The notes beneath the pieces are model-generated. The model was not told the origin of the DNA. It did not search any database and saw only the letters and a list, made by a program, of their open reading frames with translations. From positions 1-5,487 of the forward strand of contig JAUSHA010000057.1 of NCBI GenBank assembly GCA_030648815.1: 5,487 nucleotides of DNA, written 5' to 3'. The DNA comes from a bacterium (lineage in GTDB: Bacteria > Patescibacteriota > Minisyncoccia > Minisyncoccales > MHMH01). A program made the position numbers and the translations under genes. The stretch's first letter is position 1. Each line of letters opens with the position of its first letter. Below, one piece after another: positions 1-4,865 of the stretch.

Positions 1-589
1 ATCTGTTATAAAAAAACCAAGTTGAATAAATTCTTGAAGGCTCAAGAAGCAATTTCAAGAATTTGGCTCGTCCCTCATTAAACAAATTCTCCGGTACCCA
101 GTCGTATTCCTTGCGGATTTGCCGTCCATTTTCATCAAATATCTCATCCGGCGCTCCTAGGGAAGACAGGTCAATATCAGTAATGAGTTTCGCATCATGA
201 TTAGTCAGCGGTATGGTGTGCTTTGTTGCTAAGATTAGATTAATCACTAATTCAATGAATTTATTCGGAAGAGATGCGTTTTTCAAAATTGTTCTTGCGA
301 GTTCTGCGCTTCTCTCTTCATTATCTTTAGCTTTAATATCGTAGATAGCGTCATGAAACCAGATCGCCATTCTAACGGCGTTTATGTTTATAGCCAAATG
401 TCCGGATATTTTTAATTCATCAAGGCAGTGATTTATGTGAGAGAGGTTGTGATAATGACGATGCGGTTCGCTATATCGCTCAAGAAGATTTATGTAAATA
501 GGACTGGGACTGTTTTTCCCGCCGGCTGATTTCCATGCGTCCGAAAAATCAAGCCATCTTTCCGTCGGATCAACAATTTTATTTTCCAC
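1..589 (-). CDS. HD-superfamily metal-dependent phosphohydrolase, COG4339-like (3' end outside window)
   Basis: The frame is open from a GTG at 589 to the window edge, giving 196 visible residues. The HD-domain metal ligands are visible: a His-rich stretch at residues 43-54 (HRHYHNLSHINH), the hallmark WFHDAIYD with H79-D80, TKHT with H124, and DIDLSSLG with D138/D140. The run R-Y-S-E-P-H-R-H-Y-H-N followed by WFHDAIYD is typical of the COG4339 group of predicted HD phosphohydrolases, whose substrate is unknown. Family members are about 200 residues or slightly longer, and RIY-x-T-x-x-F lies near their C-terminus, so perhaps 15-20 residues are missing past position 1. The GTG start is chosen because AAAGGAG lies 7 bases upstream (597-603), inside the end of coaD, and no ATG occurs before residue 74. 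It overlaps coaD by 11 bases, which suggests translational coupling. The protein is probably soluble and cytoplasmic. The domain call is firm; the biochemical role is unknown. Confidence 0.88.
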   Translation of the reverse strand, partial: MENKIVDPTERWLDFSDAWKSAGGKNSPSPIYINLLERYSEPHRHYHNLSHINHCLDELKISGHLAININAVRMAIWFHDAIYDIKAKDNEERSAELARTILKNASLPNKFIELVINLILATKHTIPLTNHDAKLITDIDLSSLGAPDEIFDENGRQIRKEYDWVPENLFNEGRAKFLKLLLEPSRIYSTWFFYNR

Positions 590-1079
590 GGCGAATCTCC
601 TTTAGTTTTTCAAGCACCGGATCGGGCACATACATTTTCATAATATCTTCCCATCCCTCCGGTCCGATTAACTCTTTTACTCTGCTTGAGCTCACGTCGG
701 CGATCCCTTGCGGGGGTATCAGGAAGATTGTGGTAATACTCGGATCTATCTTACTGTTAAAGTCTCCGAGATCTCGTTCATCTTTATAATCTTTTTCGCT
801 TCTTATCCCGCGAATAATAAATCTTGCGCCAACGGATTGGGCGTATTTGATAAGATATCGGTTCGGGTATGAGTCAATTTGAACATTTCTAAGATGCGCC
901 GTTGATTTTTGGATCATCTCCAGGCGTTCCTCCGCAGAAAACATGCAATGTTTTTGCGGATTAGTTCCGATGGCAACGATGAGTTGTTCAAATACTTCCG
1001 CCGCTTGTTCAATCACCCAAAGATGGCCCAAGGTCAACGGATCAAATGACCCCGCGTACACAGCCAATTTTTTTCCCAT
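579..1079 (-). CDS. coaD: Phosphopantetheine adenylyltransferase (PPAT)
   Basis: Encodes 166 residues, close to the usual 160 of CoaD. The enzyme transfers AMP from ATP to 4'-phosphopantetheine, giving dephospho-CoA, the penultimate step of coenzyme A synthesis in the cytoplasm. The nucleotidyltransferase signature is intact: YAGSFDPLTLGH at residues 8-19 with the T/HxGH motif (TLGH), NPQKHCMFS with K43, IIRGIRSEKDY with R90 and R93, and VSSSRVKEL at 129-137, matching the ISSTxVKE motif. The frame stays open upstream to an ATG at 1160, adding 27 residues, but the start at 1079 is preferred. It has GAAGGAG (1085-1091) just upstream, and it puts the family N-terminus (MGKKLAVYAGSF) in register; the extra part is translated hairpin sequence. 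It is the first gene of a two-gene operon with the HD protein and is probably driven by the minus-strand promoter at 1149-1177. Confidence 0.95.
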   Translation of the reverse strand: MGKKLAVYAGSFDPLTLGHLWVIEQAAEVFEQLIVAIGTNPQKHCMFSAEERLEMIQKSTAHLRNVQIDSYPNRYLIKYAQSVGARFIIRGIRSEKDYKDERDLGDFNSKIDPSITTIFLIPPQGIADVSSSRVKELIGPEGWEDIMKMYVPDPVLEKLKEIRRGK

Positions 1080-1093
1080 TTTTTCTCCTTCGC

Positions 1094-1122
1094 CTCGCCA
1101 TAGCCCGAAGGGCGTAGGCGGG
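1094..1122 (-). repeat. GC-rich hairpin in the coaD leader
   Basis: The arms 1094-1099 and 1117-1122 pair over 6 bp (one G-T wobble). After a 3x3 internal loop, 1103-1106 (GCCC) pairs with 1110-1113 (GGGC) around a 3-base loop. In the coaD mRNA this hairpin ends only a few bases upstream of the Shine-Dalgarno sequence. It could be a copy of a dispersed palindromic repeat or a structure that tunes coaD translation. Only the base pairing is directly seen. Confidence 0.55.
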
Positions 1123-1148
1123 CTTTCGATTGTGAATGTGCCTTTCCC

Positions 1149-1177
1149 AATATACCGCAAGTTAAAAATCTTGACAA
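1149..1177 (-). promoter_or_regulatory. Promoter for coaD-HD operon
   Basis: On the minus strand, TTGTCA (1172-1177) and TATATT (1149-1154) are separated by exactly 17 bases, each close to the sigma-70 consensus. Transcription would start near 1142, giving a leader of about 60 bases before the coaD ATG that contains the hairpin and the Shine-Dalgarno. The -35 overlaps that of the divergent promoter. Confidence 0.6.
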
Positions 1178-1198
1178 GATGGCAATATCTGCTATAAA
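1171..1198 (+). promoter_or_regulatory. Promoter for the 110-residue orphan gene
   Basis: A perfect -35 TTGACA (1171-1176) is followed after 16 bases by TATAAA (1193-1198), five of six matches to the -10 consensus. The predicted start near 1205 leaves a leader of about 25 bases containing GAGGAGG. Its -35 box is shifted by one base from the opposite-strand -35 of the coaD promoter. Confidence 0.72.
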
Positions 1199-1229
1199 TA
1201 ATCTCGGTTCACAAAGAGGAGGCAAAATA

Positions 1230-1562
1230 ATGATAGTGAAAATGAAAAAAGGTTTACTCCCGGACACTAGATATTTTTTACTGCAACGGAAAATTTCTGA
1301 ATGTAGTAGAGAGGGTTTCATGGCATTGTCTTGGAAACACTCTGTCGAAGAAAAAAAACGCCTCGAAATTCTTGGCAATACAGGAAGTCAAATAGTGGAG
1401 AAAGTAGCACACCTCTCCGGAGTATCTGAAATCAGTATTTCGCCGCAAGAATTCTCGCTAAAGAGAAACGTGCTGGTTGGCAGTTGGGAGGAAGTTATTA
1501 TTAAATTGACCGGAATTCTTGAGGAAATTTTTGGTGAAACTGTAAAAATCAGGCCTCAATAA
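1230..1562 (+). CDS. Uncharacterised 110-residue protein
   Basis: I do not recognise a family. The start at 1230 is chosen over an in-frame ATG at 1179 because GAGGAGG (1216-1222) lies 7 bases before it, and because 1179 falls inside the predicted promoter, upstream of the transcription start. The protein has a basic N-terminus (MIVKMKKG), a charged middle with SVEEKKRLEIL, and a C-terminal half that looks like a small alpha/beta unit: a strand-like VSEISIS, a strand-like NVLVGS, a helix-like EEVIIKLTGILEEIFG and a final TVKIRP. There is no signal peptide, membrane segment or clear metal motif, and the single Cys (residue 25) is isolated. Promoter, ribosome binding site and a terminator right after the stop argue that it is a genuine monocistronic gene. 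It converges on rnpB. Likely a soluble cytoplasmic protein of unknown role. Confidence 0.82.
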   Translation: MIVKMKKGLLPDTRYFLLQRKISECSREGFMALSWKHSVEEKKRLEILGNTGSQIVEKVAHLSGVSEISISPQEFSLKRNVLVGSWEEVIIKLTGILEEIFGETVKIRPQ

Positions 1563-1571
1563 AAGTAATAA

Positions 1572-1603
1572 AAAAAACACAAGGAAGAGTCCTTGTGTTT
1601 TTT
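1572..1603. terminator. Bidirectional intrinsic terminator between the orphan gene and rnpB
   Basis: A perfect 13-bp stem (1572-1584 with 1591-1603) encloses a 6-base loop (AAGAGT). The A-tract on the left arm and T-tract on the right arm supply a U-run in both directions. It therefore ends the rightward 110-residue gene just after its stop and the leftward rnpB transcript just after its P1 helix. Confidence 0.9.
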
Positions 1604-1606
1604 AAT

Positions 1607-2011
1607 GTCCCGGCAAGTCTGTAAGCCGAATTCTGTTCCGCCTCATCGGCGGATGGTGATAATCTATCTAGCCCCTCAATTACTCTCGGGGTCATGCGAG
1701 CTACTTTTAACGAAAGTTCCAAGATGAATCCCGAAACCTCCGGTTTGCTCTTGCTCTTAGGTAAGAATTTAGCCCCGACGCTCCGACCTTGCGTCGGAGG
1801 TCGGGATCCCGACTTAACGTCGGGACCGTTTCACCCCCCGCCTAAGCGGGGACTCGTCTCTGTTCGCATCTCTCGGCTTGCGCCGGACGGGCGTTACCCA
1901 CTACCATTTTAACCCCACTTCGCTCTTGCGAGCTACGCGGGGTAAGAGTTCGGACTTTCCTCCAGACGCACAATTTCTTATGCGTCCAGTAATCACCCGA
2001 CTTACCGGGAC
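1607..2011 (-). ncRNA. rnpB: RNase P RNA, catalytic subunit of ribonuclease P
   Basis: This is the ribozyme that removes 5' leaders from pre-tRNA. Its universal core is visible on the minus strand: GGAGGAAAGTCCGAACT near 1949-1963 (P4 5' side), AGATAGATTATCACC (complement of 1655-1669), and ACAGAATTCGGCTTACAG (complement of 1619-1636), the classic 3' core. The ends are set by the 12-bp P1 helix pairing 2000-2011 with 1607-1618. Other stems seen are a P3-like hairpin (GACGCA/TGCGTC), a CCCCGC/GCGGGG stem near 1838-1853, stems in the P12-P13 position (1774-1825) and a P19-like CCGCC/GGCGG (1638-1652). The length of about 405 nt is slightly above E. coli. I could not assign P15-P17 or the L15 GGU motif with certainty. 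A near-consensus promoter lies directly upstream and a terminator directly downstream, so it is its own transcription unit. Confidence 0.97.
1774..1825 (-). repeat. Tandem GC-rich hairpins inside rnpB (P12/P13 position)
   Basis: Two adjacent hairpins share CCCGAC...GTCGGG arms. One (1774-1805) pairs 6+7 bp with a single bulged base. The other (1807-1825) pairs 7 bp around TTAAC. In the RNA they fall where P12 and P13 are expected, just after GAAACGG. The shared arms could come from repeat expansion or only reflect GC-rich helix composition. Confidence 0.5.
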
Positions 2012-2017
2012 GTATAT

Positions 2018-2045
2018 ATTTTAACAGATAATAGGTTTATGTCAA
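2018..2045 (-). promoter_or_regulatory. rnpB promoter
   Basis: On the minus strand a perfect -35 TTGACA (2040-2045) is followed after 16 bases by TAAAAT (2018-2023), which is preceded by TGT and so also resembles an extended -10. Six bases separate the -10 from 2011, the first base of the P1 helix, so promoter spacing and RNA 5' end agree. Confidence 0.88.
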
Positions 2046-2057
2046 GAACGGAACAGA

Positions 2058-2084
2058 AAAGAGCCTCCCATCGGGAAGCTCTTT
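2058..2084 (-). terminator. Intrinsic terminator of the PyrF-like gene
   Basis: A 12-bp stem (2073-2084 with 2058-2069, one G-T pair) closes a 3-base loop, beginning 8 bases after the stop codon and followed on the minus strand by a T-rich tail (TTTTCTGTT with the stem end). It separates this gene from the rnpB promoter. Confidence 0.85.
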
Positions 2085-2092
2085 CATATTTT

Positions 2093-2827
2093 TTAAGGAC
2101 GCTGATTAATTTCTTCTAATATTTTCTTAACGACCGCTATTTTATCTTTCGCGTCGCGGATAGTGCCGCCGATCACAAATTTCGTCGCGCCTCTTTCTAT
2201 CGCTTCCCGCGGAGTCATGATATATTTATGGGTGCCGTGATTTTTATCCCACGAAGGACGAACGCCGTAAACAATTTTTGTTAAATTTCGAAGATCGGGA
2301 TAATGGGAAAGAATTTCCAGGTCTCTTGATGAACAATATATCCCGTCGGCTTCCTCTGCTTTGGCCATTTTAGCAAACTGAAGAGTTTTTTCTTCCGGAA
2401 AATCCGTGCCATATATATATTTGATATCATAGATACTAAGAGAATCAATCACCGAACCGACTAAAATTCTAGTGATTCTCGTCGTATCTACCGCAGCTTT
2501 AATTCCCGGCGGGCCGGCTGCGGCGTTTACCACGATATAGCTTATCTCGGTTGAATAAAGAGCATAATTGCCAATGGCCTCAATAATAAAATCGGGTGTC
2601 CCGGTAAATTGCAGATCAATAAATAAATTGACGCTACCTGCTTCTTTTCTGATTTCTTCAAGCAGAGGAACACCGTGCTTTAACAGAAGCGCGCCTAACT
2701 TATACCCCCAAACATTCCTTCCCAGTTCTGTAATAATTTCAATTGCCCCTTCTTTGCCGGCTTTATCTAGGGCCAGAATAATAGGGTTGCCGAGATTGTT
2801 TTTGTATAAATCCGGGATTTCTTTCAT
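2093..2827 (-). CDS. Orotidine 5'-phosphate decarboxylase-like protein with altered active site
   Basis: Encodes 244 residues, the usual PyrF length. The OMP decarboxylase TIM-barrel pattern is clear along its length: IILALDKAGKEGAIEII (D21), VWGYKLG (K43), LFIDLQFTGTPDF at 68-80, IVVNAAAGPPG, KIVYGVRPSW at 184-193, and MTPREAIERGATKFVIGGTI at 204-223. Canonical enzymes decarboxylate OMP to UMP and need the Lys-Asp-x-Lys-x-x-Asp array. Here the first Lys (K43) and Asp (D71) remain, but the motif DLKxxD reads DLQFTG, so the proton-donating Lys is Gln73 and the last Asp is Gly76. The phosphate-binding Arg of the usual V-x-G-R-x-I is Gly221. Genuine UMP synthesis is therefore doubtful; another substrate or a non-enzymatic role is possible. 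The start at 2827 is set by AAAGGAG (2833-2839); a longer in-frame start at 2926 lies upstream of the promoter and inside murJ. It stands alone, with no other pyr gene nearby. Fold assignment is firm, function uncertain. Confidence 0.85.
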   Translation of the reverse strand: MKEIPDLYKNNLGNPIILALDKAGKEGAIEIITELGRNVWGYKLGALLLKHGVPLLEEIRKEAGSVNLFIDLQFTGTPDFIIEAIGNYALYSTEISYIVVNAAAGPPGIKAAVDTTRITRILVGSVIDSLSIYDIKYIYGTDFPEEKTLQFAKMAKAEEADGIYCSSRDLEILSHYPDLRNLTKIVYGVRPSWDKNHGTHKYIMTPREAIERGATKFVIGGTIRDAKDKIAVVKKILEEINQRP

Positions 2828-2851
2828 TTTTTCTCCTTTACAATGTGCTGT

Positions 2852-2860
2852 TGGTATAAT
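2852..2860 (+). promoter_or_regulatory. Extended -10 promoter of murJ
   Basis: TGG followed by a perfect TATAAT (2855-2860) forms an extended -10 element; no good -35 is visible at the normal distance. A start near 2867 would leave only about 12 bases before the murJ ATG at 2879, with no Shine-Dalgarno, so the mRNA would be nearly leaderless. Confidence 0.62.
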
Positions 2861-2884
2861 ATTATGAAGATAAATTAAATGCAA
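2856..2884 (-). promoter_or_regulatory. Promoter of the PyrF-like gene, overlapping the murJ promoter
   Basis: On the minus strand TATTAT (2856-2861) lies 17 bases from a weaker -35, TTGCAT (2879-2884). A start near 2849 would give a leader of about 22 bases carrying the AAAGGAG site. The -10 shares five bases with the murJ -10 on the other strand, so polymerase could occupy only one at a time. Confidence 0.5.
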
Positions 2885-4513
2885 ATCAGGCATATTTTTA
2901 ATTCTCAAACAAAGACGGTACACCACGCCGCCGGCATTCTTATCGTCTCGGCTTTATTCAGCCGGGTTTTAGGTATGGCGAGAGATTGGCTCTTGGCCAA
3001 AAATCTTGGGGCGGGTCCGGACCTCGATGTTTATTTTGCCGTATTCAGGATTCCCGACTTTCTCTATCATGTCATAATTTCGGGAGGCATTGTTGTGGCA
3101 TTCTTGCCTATTTTTTCCGATTTTTTTTCTAAAGACAAAAATGAAGCTTGGAAATTTGCCAGCAATGCCCTGAATATTTTTCTGCTTTTCTTGGTGGTAT
3201 TTTCTTTGGTTCTTTTTATCTTCGCGCCAGCCATGGTTAAGCTGATTACTCCGGGATTCACCAGCGCTCAATTGGACCAGACCATTCTTTTAACAAGAAT
3301 AATGCTTTTAAGCCCGATTTTCTTCGGAATAAGCTCGATTTTTTCAGGCATTCTGCAGTATTTCCATCGTTTTTTAGTTTACAGTTTCGCCCCGATTCTT
3401 TATAATTTCGGGATAATCCTCGGAATTTTATTTTTATTCCCGAGTTTTGGACTGACCGGCATAATTTACGGCGTGCTTCTCGGGGCTTTTATGCATTTTA
3501 TGATACAGCTTCCCGCAGCTATAAGCTGCGGCTTCAAATACAAGCCGATTTTTAACTTGGGCGGCAAAGGCATAAAGCAAGTTTTTATCTTGATGATTCC
3601 CAGAACTTTAGGAGTGGCCGGCTCACAGATAAATTTAATGGTGATGACTTCCATAGCCTCAACCTTGGCCGTAGGTTCTATTTCAATATTTAATTTGGCC
3701 CAAAATCTGCAAAATATTCCCATAGGCATTATCGGTGTTTCTTTCGCCGTGGCGGTTTTTGCCCCGCTAAGCAGAAGTTTTGCCGATGGCGCGAAAAAGG
3801 AATTTCTGAAAGATTTTTCTTCAACTTTCCGGCAGGTTGTTTATATAATTTTTCCCTTCAGCTTTCTGATCTTCATTTTAAGAAATCAAATAGTGGAGAT
3901 CATTTTAAAGCACGGAGCATTCAGCCAGGCCTCTGCCGATCTTGCATCAGCCAGCTTGGGGTTATTTTGCTTAGGCATTTGGGCGATATCTTTGAGCCCC
4001 CTGCTGTCGCGCGCCTTCTTTGCTTTTAAAAATACCAAAATTCCCGCAGTCACCGTTTTTTTAACAGTGACCATAAATATTATTTTAAGTTTTTATTTCA
4101 TAAGGATTCTCAATTCGGAAGGATTTCTTTATAATGCGCTAAGGGGTATTTTTAAATTGGAGGGAATCAATGATTTAAGGGTGCTGGGATTGCCTTTAGC
4201 CTTTGCGGTTTCAGGAATCTTCCAGTTTATTTTATTGATGTTTTTCCTCTATAAAAAAATGGGCAATTTTAATTTAAGGGACATCCGGAGTTCAGCTATC
4301 AAAGTCATTATAGCCAGTTTTATTGCGGCGGCATTTTCCTATTTTTCGTTCTATTATATTTCATCTGCCTACCTCAAAGCTATTATCGGAATCTTAGTCG
4401 GCTTGAGCGTTTATTTTTTCGCCAGCCATCTTTTAAAATCTCCGGAAGCCAAAGCCATCAAATCGCGAGTCGTCGCCCTTTTTATTAAAAACAAAACCGC
4501 CTGGCGAGAATAG
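2879..4513 (+). CDS. murJ: MurJ/MviN family lipid II flippase
   Basis: Encodes 544 mostly hydrophobic residues with roughly 14 membrane segments, a normal size for MurJ (E. coli 511). The family moves the lipid-linked peptidoglycan precursor lipid II across the cytoplasmic membrane. The N-terminal signature is clear: FSRVLGMARDWLLAKNLGAG followed by D50, then FRIPDFL, ISGGIVVAFLPIF and a later ITPGF; GIIGVSFAVAVFAPLSRSF at about 283-301 matches the TM8 region. Essential E. coli positions R18, R24 and D39 correspond to R29, R35 and D50. However, R52 corresponds to Tyr63, R270 to Asn276 and E273 to Asn279. The start is fixed by an in-frame TAA immediately before the ATG; no Shine-Dalgarno is present. 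The C-terminus is a short basic cytoplasmic tail. Membership is firm; that it flips lipid II in the standard way is inferred from the family. Confidence 0.93.
   Translation: MQIRHIFNSQTKTVHHAAGILIVSALFSRVLGMARDWLLAKNLGAGPDLDVYFAVFRIPDFLYHVIISGGIVVAFLPIFSDFFSKDKNEAWKFASNALNIFLLFLVVFSLVLFIFAPAMVKLITPGFTSAQLDQTILLTRIMLLSPIFFGISSIFSGILQYFHRFLVYSFAPILYNFGIILGILFLFPSFGLTGIIYGVLLGAFMHFMIQLPAAISCGFKYKPIFNLGGKGIKQVFILMIPRTLGVAGSQINLMVMTSIASTLAVGSISIFNLAQNLQNIPIGIIGVSFAVAVFAPLSRSFADGAKKEFLKDFSSTFRQVVYIIFPFSFLIFILRNQIVEIILKHGAFSQASADLASASLGLFCLGIWAISLSPLLSRAFFAFKNTKIPAVTVFLTVTINIILSFYFIRILNSEGFLYNALRGIFKLEGINDLRVLGLPLAFAVSGIFQFILLMFFLYKKMGNFNLRDIRSSAIKVIIASFIAAAFSYFSFYYISSAYLKAIIGILVGLSVYFFASHLLKSPEAKAIKSRVVALFIKNKTAWRE
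3513..3531. repeat. Perfect 8-bp palindrome inside murJ
   Basis: CCGCAGCT and AGCTGCGG pair perfectly around ATA, within the loop-coding stretch after QLP of murJ (encoding PAAISCG). It keeps the reading frame. It may be coincidental or a small palindromic insertion; nothing else marks it as functional. Confidence 0.35.
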
Positions 4514-4516
4514 GTC

Positions 4517-4545
4517 TTGACTTTTCCGGTAAGACGTAATAGGAT
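4517..4545 (+). promoter_or_regulatory. Promoter of the 73-residue orphan gene
   Basis: TTGACT (4517-4522, five of six matches) is separated by 17 bases from TAGGAT (4540-4545, four of six). It starts 4 bases after the murJ stop. Transcription from near 4552 would give a leader of about 15 bases consisting mostly of the ribosome binding site. Confidence 0.6.
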
Positions 4546-4566
4546 TCCAAAGAAAGGAGGCTATGA

Positions 4567-4788
4567 ATGGGTATCGTTACGGTCGGCAATTATTCCTATA
4601 TATCCCTGAATATACATGCAGATATCATTGAGAATCACGCCGAAGAAGTACTCGGTGCGCTTAATACTTTTGAGGCGGCTCATCCAGAATTAGAAATAAC
4701 TAATTGGCAGATTGATATTAGGTATGGTTCATATCAGACGTGGCCTTATATCTATGGTATTTGGGTGAGCCACCGACCCAAGAAATAA
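4567..4788 (+). CDS. Uncharacterised small protein, 73 residues
   Basis: I do not recognise a family. A strong AAAGGAGG (4553-4560) lies 6 bases before the ATG; another ATG at 4563 is out of frame. The sequence suggests strand (IVTVGNYSYISLNIHA), helix (IIENHAEEVLGALNTFEAAHPE), strand (LEITNWQIDIRY), then an aromatic-rich C-terminus (YQTWPYIYGIWVSHRPKK), i.e. a compact soluble alpha/beta protein with no signal peptide or membrane span. There is no Cys and no obvious catalytic motif. It has its own promoter and terminator and lies between murJ and lepA on the same strand. Being so well framed by expression signals, it is very likely a real gene. The aromatic surface-like tail could serve ligand or partner binding, but that is speculation. 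Confidence 0.82.
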   Translation: MGIVTVGNYSYISLNIHADIIENHAEEVLGALNTFEAAHPELEITNWQIDIRYGSYQTWPYIYGIWVSHRPKK

Positions 4789-4805
4789 TCAAACCAAAAT
4801 AAATA

Positions 4806-4836
4806 GGGTGTTCCTTGCGGGACGCCCTTTTCTTTT
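4806..4836 (+). terminator. Intrinsic terminator after the 73-residue gene
   Basis: A 9-bp stem (GGGTGTTCC 4806-4814 with GGGACGCCC 4819-4827, two G-T pairs) around TTGC is followed by TTTTCTTTT. It ends the orphan transcript and isolates it from lepA. Confidence 0.9.
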
Positions 4837-4865
4837 GGCGAAAAATTGATTAAAATGATTGAACT

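Noticed and set aside
535..789. 84-codon frame on the plus strand
   Set aside because: Antisense shadow of coaD and the start of the HD gene; no promoter or Shine-Dalgarno and a low-complexity product.
1080..1160. 27-residue N-terminal extension of CoaD
   Set aside because: The family starts at MGKKLAVYAGSFDP with a good Shine-Dalgarno right before it; the extension is mainly hairpin-encoded, and its ATG lies downstream of the predicted transcription start but without a ribosome binding site.
1034..1378. 114-codon minus-strand frame across the coaD start and the orphan gene
   Set aside because: It overlaps coaD in another frame, the divergent promoters and the 110-residue gene, and has no family resemblance.
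1694..1912. Open reading frame of 72 codons on the plus strand
   Set aside because: It lies entirely inside rnpB on the opposite strand; its codons are RNA helix sequence and it has no ribosome binding site.
1607..2011. CRISPR-like or repeat-array reading of the many GC-rich palindromes
   Set aside because: The palindromes are explained as helices of RNase P RNA; there are no regularly spaced direct repeats.
2864..2878. Four-codon mini-ORF (MKIN) ending one base before the murJ ATG
   Set aside because: It falls at or before the predicted transcription start and has no ribosome binding site; probably coincidence of AT-rich sequence.
2828..2926. 33-residue N-terminal extension of the PyrF-like protein
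   Set aside because: It would start inside murJ, upstream of the predicted promoter, while AAAGGAG sits correctly before the ATG at 2827.
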